64,000 bases of DNA, from NCBI GenBank assembly GCA_015069195.1, contig SVJA01000001.1, positions 140,148 to 204,147 on the forward strand, written 5' to 3'. The notes below the pieces were generated by a model. That model searched no databases. It was not told the DNA's origin and saw nothing but the letters and a program-made list of their open reading frames with translations. This document shows positions 33,619 to 41,628 of the stretch, one piece after another (within the stretch, counting starts at the first letter, position 1; each line of letters starts with the position of its first letter). The position numbers and the translations under genes were made by a program. The DNA comes from Oscillospiraceae bacterium (GTDB lineage: Bacteria; Bacillota; Clostridia; UBA1212).

Positions 33619-35772
33619 TTATTTCTTTTTCTTTGAAATCAAAATTACCGTAACAACAATCGCCGCTGCGAGAACAACTCCGCCGGCAATGATACCGATA
33701 ATCGCGCCCATCGGCAATCCGCTTTCTTCTCCATCATCAACAGGATCCTCTGCGGGAACATCCTCAACAGGTGCCTCTGTAACAGGAGCCTCTGTAACAA
33801 CAATTCCCTCAGTCACGACAGGTGCCGTAGTAACAGGGGCTTGTGTAGCCGGTGGCTTTGTCGCAGGGGCTGTAGTAGCAGAAGGTTTTGCTGTAGGAAC
33901 AGGTGTCGCATTCGGATTTTTATCAAGGAACTTTATCGACTTGATATAAATCGTGTCGCCGGATGAAGCTGAAGCAAATATATCAAATCTGAGTTTTGAA
34001 ACATTACTCTTCCACGTAGCTTTCGAAGTATAGTCAATTACCATAGTGTGATACTTTCCGTCACGAGTATAAGTAGAAGTATTTCCCATGGTTTTTCCAT
34101 TTAAGAATATCTGACCTTTGGTTGCCTTTGAGCTGTTTGTAGTCGGAAGCATATATTCGATAGCCAAATATTTTTTCGATGTAGCACTGACTTTCGGAGA
34201 AGATGCACTGTAATCTATCTCAATATACGGATCCTTTGTCGAAAGTGTAGTAACTTTCAAAGCCTTCTGTGTTTCGTCATATCTGAACTTAACATCATTA
34301 CCCTTACGTTCTACCGGAGTCTGATCCGAGAGATACCAGTTATTACCCTCTTTTGAAAAATCAAGAGTCGTCATATCTTTATCTCTGCTTGCAACTGCCG
34401 GAATAGTGCCCTGAGCCGCACGATTCGGACCTGTGGAGAGCACGAGCAAGTTGAGCAATGATCTGTTAGGTTCAGTAGGGTTATTTACATGAACATAAGA
34501 AGTTCCTTCTTTCAAGTACATCTGTGTAGAACCGCCACCGTCAAGAACAAATCCGTCTTTGAGGTCGAGATCTTTACAAAGCTGGACTATACCACCGGAG
34601 GCTATACCCTGACGTGCAGTACCGGTCTGAGCCTGACCGTATGTCATCATAACTACATTACCTGACTTTGTAATACCTATAAGTGTAGCAGGGTAGCTTG
34701 TACTTATAGCAACGTTATTTGTAGAATATGTACCGTCCGTAGCAAAACGCAAGTGTCCGGAAATAGCATCAGTAACTTTCTGCCACTCTTTTGTATACTT
34801 ACCGTCTCTGTCAAATACATTTACGCTGATCTCAATCTTGTCACCGGTTTTGTAACCTGAAAGGTCATTGTATCTTGTGCCTCTGGCTGTAAGAATAATA
34901 TAGTTTGAATCAGCTGTCATAGTAGGACGAGTTTTTCCTGCAAGTGAAACAGACTCAACAGTACCGGTAATCTTTGCACCGTGCTTTACGGTGTAAGCAG
35001 AACACTTAATTTTCACCTCAACAGCATCAGTGTTACAATAAGACTGTTTAGGACCTTTGTCAGTATACATAACGATAGCGTTATTTACCGGCAATCTGTT
35101 TACACCATCTGCGGGTGTTGTCTTGTTCTGTGTAGTATTTTTTACAGTAAGCTCGACATCGGGATTTGAAATAACAGGAACACTGTCGGATGTGATACCA
35201 AAGCTTACATAGTTTTCATAGTTAAGAGGCTGCTTACCGTCTCTTGCGATAAAGCTTTCTCCCGGAAGTCTGTCGGAAGTATATATCTCACCGTTTGACA
35301 TACTGAAACCAAGCGACATAGCGTGACCGCTTGAACCAGCTGCGAGAAGTGATCCGTTACCAGCCAGATTTTCTTTCGCAGAATCTGTATACATCCACCA
35401 AAGGTCTGCATTTATCGCAGCAATCGGTGTCAAAGATGAGTTTGCAGATTTAAAGCTGCTGAGAATAGACGCACCGCCCTTATAAGCATGAGCTGCAGTT
35501 TTTCCTCCGTAAACATTATCAATATACAAATTTTTGGAAGACATATCTACTTCCACTACATCAAACTGAAGATTTGCAGAAGCTCCGTACGCCTTACCCT
35601 TATATGATGCGTATGTAACACCACTTGCCAAAGACTTTGAAGATAATTTTGTAGTACCTGTCAACTTATTTACAGCAGGATCTGCAGCACTTACGGACAA
35701 AGAACAAGTCAGCATCGACACAACAGTAGCCACTGTCAAAATTGCAGAAATTACTTTACTGAATTTTTTCAT
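33619..35772 (-). CDS. secreted, membrane-anchored phosphodiester glycosidase (NAGPA/DUF2233 domain), paralogue 3
   Basis: A 717-residue protein: signal peptide (about 1-30, ending SVSAADP), NAGPA domain with AINADLWWMY and LDGGGSTQM, beta-sandwich module with KYLAIEYMLPTTN, a linker rich in TKPPATQAPVTTAP-type repeats, and the anchor GLPMGAIIGIIAGGVVL followed by KKKK. The ATG used follows AAAGGTG; an upstream in-frame GTG lies inside that ribosome site and was not used. Likely acts at the outer face of the membrane on a phosphodiester-linked glycan, possibly wall teichoic-type polymer or host/dietary glycan (inference). Confidence 0.88.
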   Translation of the reverse strand: MKKFSKVISAILTVATVVSMLTCSLSVSAADPAVNKLTGTTKLSSKSLASGVTYASYKGKAYGASANLQFDVVEVDMSSKNLYIDNVYGGKTAAHAYKGGASILSSFKSANSSLTPIAAINADLWWMYTDSAKENLAGNGSLLAAGSSGHAMSLGFSMSNGEIYTSDRLPGESFIARDGKQPLNYENYVSFGITSDSVPVISNPDVELTVKNTTQNKTTPADGVNRLPVNNAIVMYTDKGPKQSYCNTDAVEVKIKCSAYTVKHGAKITGTVESVSLAGKTRPTMTADSNYIILTARGTRYNDLSGYKTGDKIEISVNVFDRDGKYTKEWQKVTDAISGHLRFATDGTYSTNNVAISTSYPATLIGITKSGNVVMMTYGQAQTGTARQGIASGGIVQLCKDLDLKDGFVLDGGGSTQMYLKEGTSYVHVNNPTEPNRSLLNLLVLSTGPNRAAQGTIPAVASRDKDMTTLDFSKEGNNWYLSDQTPVERKGNDVKFRYDETQKALKVTTLSTKDPYIEIDYSASSPKVSATSKKYLAIEYMLPTTNSSKATKGQIFLNGKTMGNTSTYTRDGKYHTMVIDYTSKATWKSNVSKLRFDIFASASSGDTIYIKSIKFLDKNPNATPVPTAKPSATTAPATKPPATQAPVTTAPVVTEGIVVTEAPVTEAPVEDVPAEDPVDDGEESGLPMGAIIGIIAGGVVLAAAIVVTVILISKKKK

Positions 35773-35902
35773 AATTCTTTTCACCTTTCAATTTATTCTC
35801 AAAATTATTTAACAAAATTTCACTGTGCTTTATTGTATCACGCTTTACAAAATAATTAAAGTGCATTTTTGTAAATTTTTCTTGAACCGATATAAAAAAC
35901 TT

Positions 35903-35933
35903 AACCGGCGGCGTCTTTGCGACGCCGCCGGTT
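35903..35933 (-). terminator. terminator of the microcompartment shell gene pair
   Basis: A 13-bp perfect GC-rich stem (35903-35915 with 35921-35933), loop TTTGC, followed on the minus strand by AAGTTTTTTATATC. Confidence 0.85.
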
Positions 35934-35963
35934 GTTAAAATCATAAATCGTTATAATCCTACA

Positions 35964-36254
35964 TCATTTTTTAGCAGGTTTCTTAATATTTGCCTCAGCC
36001 CATTTTCTGGTCTCATCCGAAGGATTCGAAATAACTGCTGTAAGGAAAATCTCGCAAGGCGGGTTTTCTTTAACTGCCTCAACAGCAGCCGTAACAGCAG
36101 AAACGCTTCCGCTTACAAAAACAGTAACGTGACCTCCGCATTTTGTATTCCAAGTCTGATACTCTACTTCTGCAGTTTTGAGAAGTTTATCAACGACCAA
36201 AATAGCGTTTGTCGAACCAAGTACCTCTATCAATCCAAGTGCTCCGTAACTCAT
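35964..36254 (-). CDS. bacterial microcompartment shell protein, single BMC domain (BMC-H)
   Basis: A 96-residue protein with one complete BMC fold: ALGLIEV start, an AILVVDKLLKTAEV helix, and a VTVFVSGSVSAVTAAVEA core. Such proteins form hexamers that tile microcompartment facets. The pore loop, KIGSGL in PduA/EutM, reads KCGGHV here, placing a cysteine and a histidine where small neutral residues usually line the pore; that recalls shell proteins that hold a metal or iron-sulfur cluster (inference). Second gene of a two-gene unit; no cargo enzyme is encoded nearby. Confidence 0.92.
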   Translation of the reverse strand: MSYGALGLIEVLGSTNAILVVDKLLKTAEVEYQTWNTKCGGHVTVFVSGSVSAVTAAVEAVKENPPCEIFLTAVISNPSDETRKWAEANIKKPAKK

Positions 36255-36282
36255 ATCCGTATACCTATCCTTTCGCCGTCGA

Positions 36283-36582
36283 TTACTTATTTATAGTCAT
36301 CGTGATAGCAGTTTCTGTATCAGCCGCAGGAGCAGCAATGATAGTATGTGCCACGATTTTAGATATAGGCGCAGCAGCCGCAAGTGCAGCCTCCATAGCA
36401 GCCTTTACATTCGATACACTACCGCGAAGCTTTACACAAGCACCGCTCTTTAATCTATTTCTCTCTATGCCCTGTACCTTTACGTCGGCAGCCTTTGTAG
36501 CAGCGTCCATAGCAACGAAACAAGCGCAAAAACTATCTAACTCATATATTCCGATAGCCTGATTTTCAAATCCTGTAGCCAT
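36283..36582 (-). CDS. bacterial microcompartment shell protein, single BMC domain (divergent BMC-H)
   Basis: A 99-residue BMC-domain protein (QAIGIYELDSF start, VAMDAATKAADVKVQGIE helix-strand, VKLRGSVSNVKAAMEAA core). Its pore region reads RLKSGACV instead of KIGSGLVT, which would place a lysine near the pore, quite unlike its partner. C19 and C21 (FCACF) lie at the start of the first helix. An Ala/Thr-rich C-terminus follows. Ribosome site AGGAGG. It is the first gene of the shell pair, with its own consensus promoter. It could form mixed facets with the downstream protein. Confidence 0.9.
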   Translation of the reverse strand: MATGFENQAIGIYELDSFCACFVAMDAATKAADVKVQGIERNRLKSGACVKLRGSVSNVKAAMEAALAAAAPISKIVAHTIIAAPAADTETAITMTINK

Positions 36583-36614
36583 TAGGGATTCCTCCTGTAA
36601 ATGAATATGTCTGG

Positions 36615-36643
36615 ATTATATCTTTTTGCACGGTAAAATGCAA
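36615..36643 (-). promoter_or_regulatory. sigma-A promoter of the shell gene pair
   Basis: Minus strand TTGCAT (36638-36643), a 17-bp spacer and TATAAT (36615-36620), about 33 nt before the first shell-protein start codon. Confidence 0.8.
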
Positions 36644-36662
36644 TAGAAATTTAACAACACGA

Positions 36663-37760
36663 TTATATAAACGAAATCAACCGACGGAGTACTGCGATCA
36701 ACTTTTTACGGGTTTCTTTGTCCATCTCTTTCATCGAATGTGCCATCGACGCCGCACTTTTCATTCGTGACGTGTTTATGTCGGTCAGAGTTTTTGCATT
36801 ACTCGAGGCAATGGCATCAAATACAATATCTACAAATTCACGGCGTTCTTCTTTTGTGAGTGTAGCAAGCCACTGCTTCAGTACCAAGTCGGATTTTTTG
36901 CTGAACTCCGATATACTGTCGGCAGGCACAAAACCTACGCCTTTTATTTCCCATGAAAAAGGATTGTGTTGATAAAACTTCTTCTCTGTGCTTTTTACAA
37001 CTCTGTAGTAGTCGCCCTCTTCCAGCATCAAACCCACAACCGAAGAATCCGGAATTATTTTCACCAGTTTGTCTGAAATACTTTTACACTCCGAGCTTTC
37101 GTAAAAATCATGCGGGAAACCCGGGCCGTCATTGTTGTACGCATTTATTATCCGTCCCTTTAAATGAGCAGGACTTTTTACCGCTGACCATACCGCAAGA
37201 TTTCCGCCTTTTGAATGTCCGCCGAGTCTGATAGACAATTCAGTTTTTCCGGCAATTTTATCGAGATACTCGAGCGCCTTTATCTGAGAAGGCACCGGAG
37301 TTTCAAAAGTCATATAAAAGTCTTCTTTCCAGCCGACAAGGTTATCGTCAGTCCCGCGATAAGAAATATATGCCGTCTTGTCCGGTAAAATAAACGATGT
37401 CGCCGAAAACTGAATATTTGTACTTTCGTCAACAATATTTTCATAACAATTTACATACATTTCGCCGTAGCGGATTGTCTGCGATGCCAAAATGGCTGCT
37501 TTTACAATTTCGTCAGTAACGATCACACCGAGATACATTCTGTCCGGATAAAATTGTTCGATTCTTTCCATCACATCAGAAAACTTAACCGCACCATCTG
37601 AAATACTATCGCACTCATCAGCATTCGGAATTATCTCCGAATAGTCAATATATGAAAGAATTGAGAGCAAAAGGCTATCAATATCATTGAACGGAGAAAT
37701 ATCAAATGACAAATCGCCGCGCCATTCTATATAGTCAAGTAAGTTATTTGTTTTTTTCAC
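36663..37760 (-). CDS. DUF2974 (Mbeg1-like) alpha/beta-hydrolase
   Basis: A 365-residue protein of the DUF2974 family. It has the lipase-type nucleophile elbow GGHSKGGNLA with Ser183, a YISYRGTDD oxyanion-like strand and a DFY segment. These proteins are common in clostridia and are presumed cytoplasmic esterases or lipases; the substrate is unknown. No signal peptide. The C-terminal 60 residues are basic and helical. It is upstream of, but separated by a promoter from, the shell-protein pair, so a functional link is not implied by transcription. Confidence 0.88.
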   Translation of the reverse strand: MKKTNNLLDYIEWRGDLSFDISPFNDIDSLLLSILSYIDYSEIIPNADECDSISDGAVKFSDVMERIEQFYPDRMYLGVIVTDEIVKAAILASQTIRYGEMYVNCYENIVDESTNIQFSATSFILPDKTAYISYRGTDDNLVGWKEDFYMTFETPVPSQIKALEYLDKIAGKTELSIRLGGHSKGGNLAVWSAVKSPAHLKGRIINAYNNDGPGFPHDFYESSECKSISDKLVKIIPDSSVVGLMLEEGDYYRVVKSTEKKFYQHNPFSWEIKGVGFVPADSISEFSKKSDLVLKQWLATLTKEERREFVDIVFDAIASSNAKTLTDINTSRMKSAASMAHSMKEMDKETRKKLIAVLRRLISFI

Positions 37761-37924
37761 AATAAATCACCTGCCGTTTTACAATCAAAGTAATTCTATT
37801 TTTATTATACCAAACCTGACGAATTTACGCTATATTTTTACCCTTTATATTTTAAAAATGTGATATAATTGCTTGCACGGACAACAGTCCGAATTTCAGC
37901 ATAGTTTTAAGGCGGCAGGATTTT

Positions 37925-38800
37925 ATGAAAAATTTGACAATAACCGATGTACGTGTAAATCCGGGTGACAGCGGCTTTCTTATTGATGACGGAAAAACAG
38001 CAATTTTGTACGACACGGGATTCGGATTCACCGGACGCGCCATGGCTGAAAAAATCAAAAATATTCTCTCAGGCAGAAATCTTGACTACATATTTCTTAC
38101 GCACTCACACTACGACCACGCTCTCGGCAGCGGTTTTATAAATCAGTATTGGGAAGGCGTCAAAGTTGTTGCAGGTACTTATACAGCAAACATATTCGGT
38201 CGCGAAGGCGCAAAGGCTGTTATGAAAGACCTCGACAGCAAGTTTGCAAAAAAATGCGGAGTATCAGATGCCGACTATGAATTTCCCGGAGAGAATCTGA
38301 GAGTTGACATACCGGTAGATGACGGCGACATTATCGAAGCCGGAAGTATGAGTTTTAAGACAATATACCTGCCGGGGCACACAAAATGCTCTGTCGGTTT
38401 TTATTCCGAAGAACACGCACTTCTTTTATCTACGGAAACGATAGGAGTTTATGACGGTGAAAATATTATCTTTCCGTCATATCTGGTCAGTTACAAAGAT
38501 ACGCTCGATTCAATAGACAGAATCAAACAGTTTAAAATAAAAAACCTGCTCTGCCCTCATTACGGAGTTCTGAATGATATGCAAACCAAATATTATCTTG
38601 ATAATTGTAATCGTGCTTCGGTTGAACTCGCACGGTTCATCGCAGACAGACTCAAAGACGGCATTGACGAATATACTATAAGAGAAGAAATCAAGAAAAA
38701 ATACCGCCGGGGCTATATCATAGATATTTATCCGGAAGATGCAGCCGATATGAATATTTCCATAATGATACAGCTCATAAAAAAAGAAAATTTGCTGTAA
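37925..38800 (+). CDS. MBL-fold metallo-hydrolase
   Basis: A 291-residue metallo-beta-lactamase-fold hydrolase with the zinc motif THSHYDH (H60, H62, D64, H65), the second histidine in LPGHTKCS (about H149), an ETIG segment and a C-terminal histidine in CPHYG. The glyoxalase II/flavodiiron-like superfamily does many hydrolytic jobs; a specific reaction cannot be named. A C-terminal helical extension of about 70 residues follows. Single gene, divergent from the DUF2974 gene, with an upstream TATAAT near 37863. Confidence 0.9.
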   Translation: MKNLTITDVRVNPGDSGFLIDDGKTAILYDTGFGFTGRAMAEKIKNILSGRNLDYIFLTHSHYDHALGSGFINQYWEGVKVVAGTYTANIFGREGAKAVMKDLDSKFAKKCGVSDADYEFPGENLRVDIPVDDGDIIEAGSMSFKTIYLPGHTKCSVGFYSEEHALLLSTETIGVYDGENIIFPSYLVSYKDTLDSIDRIKQFKIKNLLCPHYGVLNDMQTKYYLDNCNRASVELARFIADRLKDGIDEYTIREEIKKKYRRGYIIDIYPEDAADMNISIMIQLIKKENLL

Positions 38801-38894
38801 TTTAAGTATTGACAATCGTTTATTACAGTGCTATATTTCACATTGTTCGGAAGAAGTTTATCTTTTTCGGACGAAAATTAAATATTTTGTGGTA

Positions 38895-39168
38895 AAAGGC
38901 TATGACGAAGACGATCGTTCAGCTGAATTTTCAGAGAGCCGGCGTTTGGTGAAAGACGGCAGTTTGGTTGTACATATGATTTATCCCTTCTGAGCCGGAA
39001 GTCCGAAAGCATTTATTGCGAGTAGACGCTTCCCGTTTTATGCAGCGTTAGTGCATAGGGCTTATAGGAGCCTTAAGGGGTGTACGTGCAGTATACAATT
39101 TGAGTGGTACCGCGGATTGTGATAATTCGTCTCAAACATAAAGTAAAATTTATGTTTGAGATTTTTTT
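38895..39168 (+). promoter_or_regulatory. T-box riboswitch leader, probably isoleucine-responsive
   Basis: The hallmark T-box TGAGTGGTACCGCGG (39101-39115) is followed by a terminator hairpin CTCAAACATAAA/TTTATGTTTGAG (39131-39160) and a run of seven T. Upstream, Stem I is closed by GGCT (38898-38901) and AGCC (38993-38996), includes a K-turn-like GAAG/CTTC region, and carries the AGAGAGCC...TTTGGTGAAAG distal pattern. The presumed specifier side (38979-38986) contains ATT and ATC, both isoleucine codons. It precedes the acyl-CoA synthetase gene and, further down, ileS. T-boxes sense uncharged tRNA and prevent termination. Confidence 0.9.
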
Positions 39169-39229
39169 ATTGCCCTTCCTCTCTTATAAGTAAATCTTAT
39201 ATTCCGACAGGAAAGAAAGGAAAGTATTT

Positions 39230-41503
39230 ATGGAGAATCAGTTAAAAGACGTCGCATCAAGAATAAAGACATTGCGCGAAATAGCAGGTCTTTCAGAAGA
39301 AGAGATGGCGACAAAAACAGAAGTTACGCTTGATGAGTACAAAACTCTTGAAAAAGGTGAAAAAGATTTCAGTTTCACTTTTGTTTACAAGTGTGCACAG
39401 GTCTTTGGCGTAGAAATGAAAGATTTGCTTGAGGGAAGCAGTCCCAGTCTTTCGCTCTACACCGTTACAAAAAAAGGAGAAGGTATGCCGATTGCAAGAA
39501 GAGTCGGTTTCGAGTACAACAACCTCGCGCCTTCGTTCAAAAATAAAATTGCAGAACCTTTCCTCGTAAAGATTCCTTATATTGAGGGAGAAGAACCGCA
39601 TTTCAGTTCACATGACGGTCAGGAAATCGACATTATCGTTAAAGGCAAATTGCTTGTTCAGATAAACGACCGCGCCGAAATACTTACAGAAGGCGACACA
39701 ATTTACTTTAACAGCTCCGCACCCCATGCACTCACAGCTCTCGACGGTGAAGAATGTGTAATCTATGCCATCGTTATGAAAGGAAGCAGTGACGGTTCCT
39801 TCAAGATGAAAGCCGAGCCGAGCGAAAAAGTTGTTTCGGCACTTAAAAACTCTACCGTTGCAGATGCTTTCATCGACGAAGAATTTGATGAAAACGGATG
39901 TCTCACATCAATAAAATTCAAAAATGATGACAAATTCAACTTCGGTTTTGATTGTGTAGATAAGATTGCAGCGAAGGCTCCCAACAAAACCGCTATGCTC
40001 TGGGTTTCGGGTGACAAGAAAGAACACAACTTCACTTTTGCCGATATGAAGAAATATTCAAATATGACAGCAAACTATTTTGAATCACTCGGCATCAAAA
40101 AAGGCGACACGGTTATGCTCGTACTCAAGCGACACTATCAGTTCTGGTTCAGCGTCGTTGCACTTCATAAAATGGGTGCTATCGTTATCCCTGCTACAAA
40201 CCAGCTTGTAGAACACGACTTTACATACCGTTACAAAGCAGCCGGAGTAAAAGCTATCGTCTGTACGGCAGACGGAGATGTTGCAAACCAGGCAGATCTT
40301 GCGGCAAGAGAATTCCCCGATATGATAAAAGTTATTGTCGGTGCAAAAAAAGAAGGTTGGCATGATTACAACAGCGATATGTTGCTTTGCAGCGATGTTT
40401 ATGAAAGAAGAGAAGATACTCCGTGCGGAAATGACCCGATGCTTATGCTCTTCACTTCAGGTACAACAGGTTATCCGAGAATAGCTACTCATTCATACAA
40501 ATATGCACTCGGCCACTACATCACTGCTAAAAATTGGCACAATGTAAACCCTGACGGTCTGCATTTCACAATTTCCGATACAGGTTGGGGAAAAGCACTC
40601 TGGGGCAAGCTCTACGGTCAATGGCTCTGTGAAGCAGGCGTATTCACGTATGACTTTGACAGATTTAAATCCGAAGAGATACTTCCGATGTTCAAAAAGT
40701 ACAACATAACTACCTTCTGCGCACCGCCGACAATGTACAGATTCTTCATAAAAGAAGATTTATCAAAATATGATCTTTCTTCAATAGAATATGCAAACAC
40801 AGCAGGTGAAGCACTCAACCCCGAAGTATTCCACCAATTCAAAAAAGCAACCGGTATCACAATAATGGAAGGTTTCGGTCAGACAGAAACTACACTTGCT
40901 ATCGGAAATCTTGTCGGAACAACTCCCCGTATCGGTTCAATGGGTCTTGCAAGCCCGCTTTACGATGTCCAGCTCCTTGATCCCGACGGAAATCAGTGCA
41001 AACCCGGAGAAATCGGTGAGATATGCATAAAGGCTGATAAAGAAAACCCGCCTTGCGGACTTTTCATCGGATATTACCGTGACGAAGAAAAGACAAACGC
41101 TGTATGGCACGACGGTTTTTACCACACAGGCGACCAGGCTACACTTGACGAAAGCGGTTACTTCTGGTATGTAGGACGTATAGACGACGTAATCAAATCT
41201 TCCGGTTACAGAATAGGACCTTTTGAAATAGAAAGTGTTATAATGGAACTCCCCTATGTACTTGAATGTGCGATCACAGGTGTTCCGGACCCTGTAAGAG
41301 GTCAGGTTGTAAAAGCTACTATCGTTCTTGTAAAAGGCACGGAAAAGACAGACGCTCTGAAAAAAGAAATTCAGGAATATGTCAAAACTCATACTGCACC
41401 TTACAAATATCCCCGTATAGTAGACTTTGTTGATGAACTTCCGAAAACCATCAGCGGAAAAGTCAGAAGAGTCGAAATCCGCGAGAACGACAAAAAAGCA
41501 TAA
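39230..41503 (+). CDS. HTH-cupin-acyl-CoA synthetase fusion
   Basis: A 757-residue three-part protein. Residues about 1-70 are an XRE-type HTH (LREIAGLSEEEMATKTEVTL), about 110-190 a cupin fold (FSSHDGQEIDIIVKG), and about 260-750 an ANL acyl-CoA synthetase of the medium-chain type: P-loop LMLFTSGTTGYPR, GFGQTE adenylate motif, YHTGDQA and the C-terminal PKTISGKVRR lysine. It would activate a short or branched carboxylic acid with ATP and CoA. Being the first gene after a likely Ile T-box suggests a role in making isoleucine from a branched acid (inference). The ribosome site is GGAAAG. Confidence 0.92.
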   Translation: MENQLKDVASRIKTLREIAGLSEEEMATKTEVTLDEYKTLEKGEKDFSFTFVYKCAQVFGVEMKDLLEGSSPSLSLYTVTKKGEGMPIARRVGFEYNNLAPSFKNKIAEPFLVKIPYIEGEEPHFSSHDGQEIDIIVKGKLLVQINDRAEILTEGDTIYFNSSAPHALTALDGEECVIYAIVMKGSSDGSFKMKAEPSEKVVSALKNSTVADAFIDEEFDENGCLTSIKFKNDDKFNFGFDCVDKIAAKAPNKTAMLWVSGDKKEHNFTFADMKKYSNMTANYFESLGIKKGDTVMLVLKRHYQFWFSVVALHKMGAIVIPATNQLVEHDFTYRYKAAGVKAIVCTADGDVANQADLAAREFPDMIKVIVGAKKEGWHDYNSDMLLCSDVYERREDTPCGNDPMLMLFTSGTTGYPRIATHSYKYALGHYITAKNWHNVNPDGLHFTISDTGWGKALWGKLYGQWLCEAGVFTYDFDRFKSEEILPMFKKYNITTFCAPPTMYRFFIKEDLSKYDLSSIEYANTAGEALNPEVFHQFKKATGITIMEGFGQTETTLAIGNLVGTTPRIGSMGLASPLYDVQLLDPDGNQCKPGEIGEICIKADKENPPCGLFIGYYRDEEKTNAVWHDGFYHTGDQATLDESGYFWYVGRIDDVIKSSGYRIGPFEIESVIMELPYVLECAITGVPDPVRGQVVKATIVLVKGTEKTDALKKEIQEYVKTHTAPYKYPRIVDFVDELPKTISGKVRRVEIRENDKKA

Positions 41504-41517
41504 TATCATTTAACTGT

Positions 41518-41553
41518 AATCAATCAATGTATCATCAGATACATTGATTGATT
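41518..41553. repeat. 16-bp perfect AT-rich inverted repeat before ileS
   Basis: Arms AATCAATCAATGTATC (41518-41533) and its complement (41538-41553) with an ATCA loop. No T-run follows on the plus strand, so it may act as a weak terminator or a processing site. A TATAAT lies at 41581-41586 near the ileS start, without a clear -35. Confidence 0.6.
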
Positions 41554-41628
41554 ATGTGCGTGTTAAGACTTAATATTGTTTATAATTAAATTTATATAAA
41601 ATATCATTTAATGAAAGGATTTTTTATC

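Noticed and set aside
27377-35772. LPxTG sortase anchoring of the surface proteins
   Set aside because: No LPxTG-like motif before the C-terminal helices; GLPMG in two of them is not followed by the expected Thr-Gly pattern.
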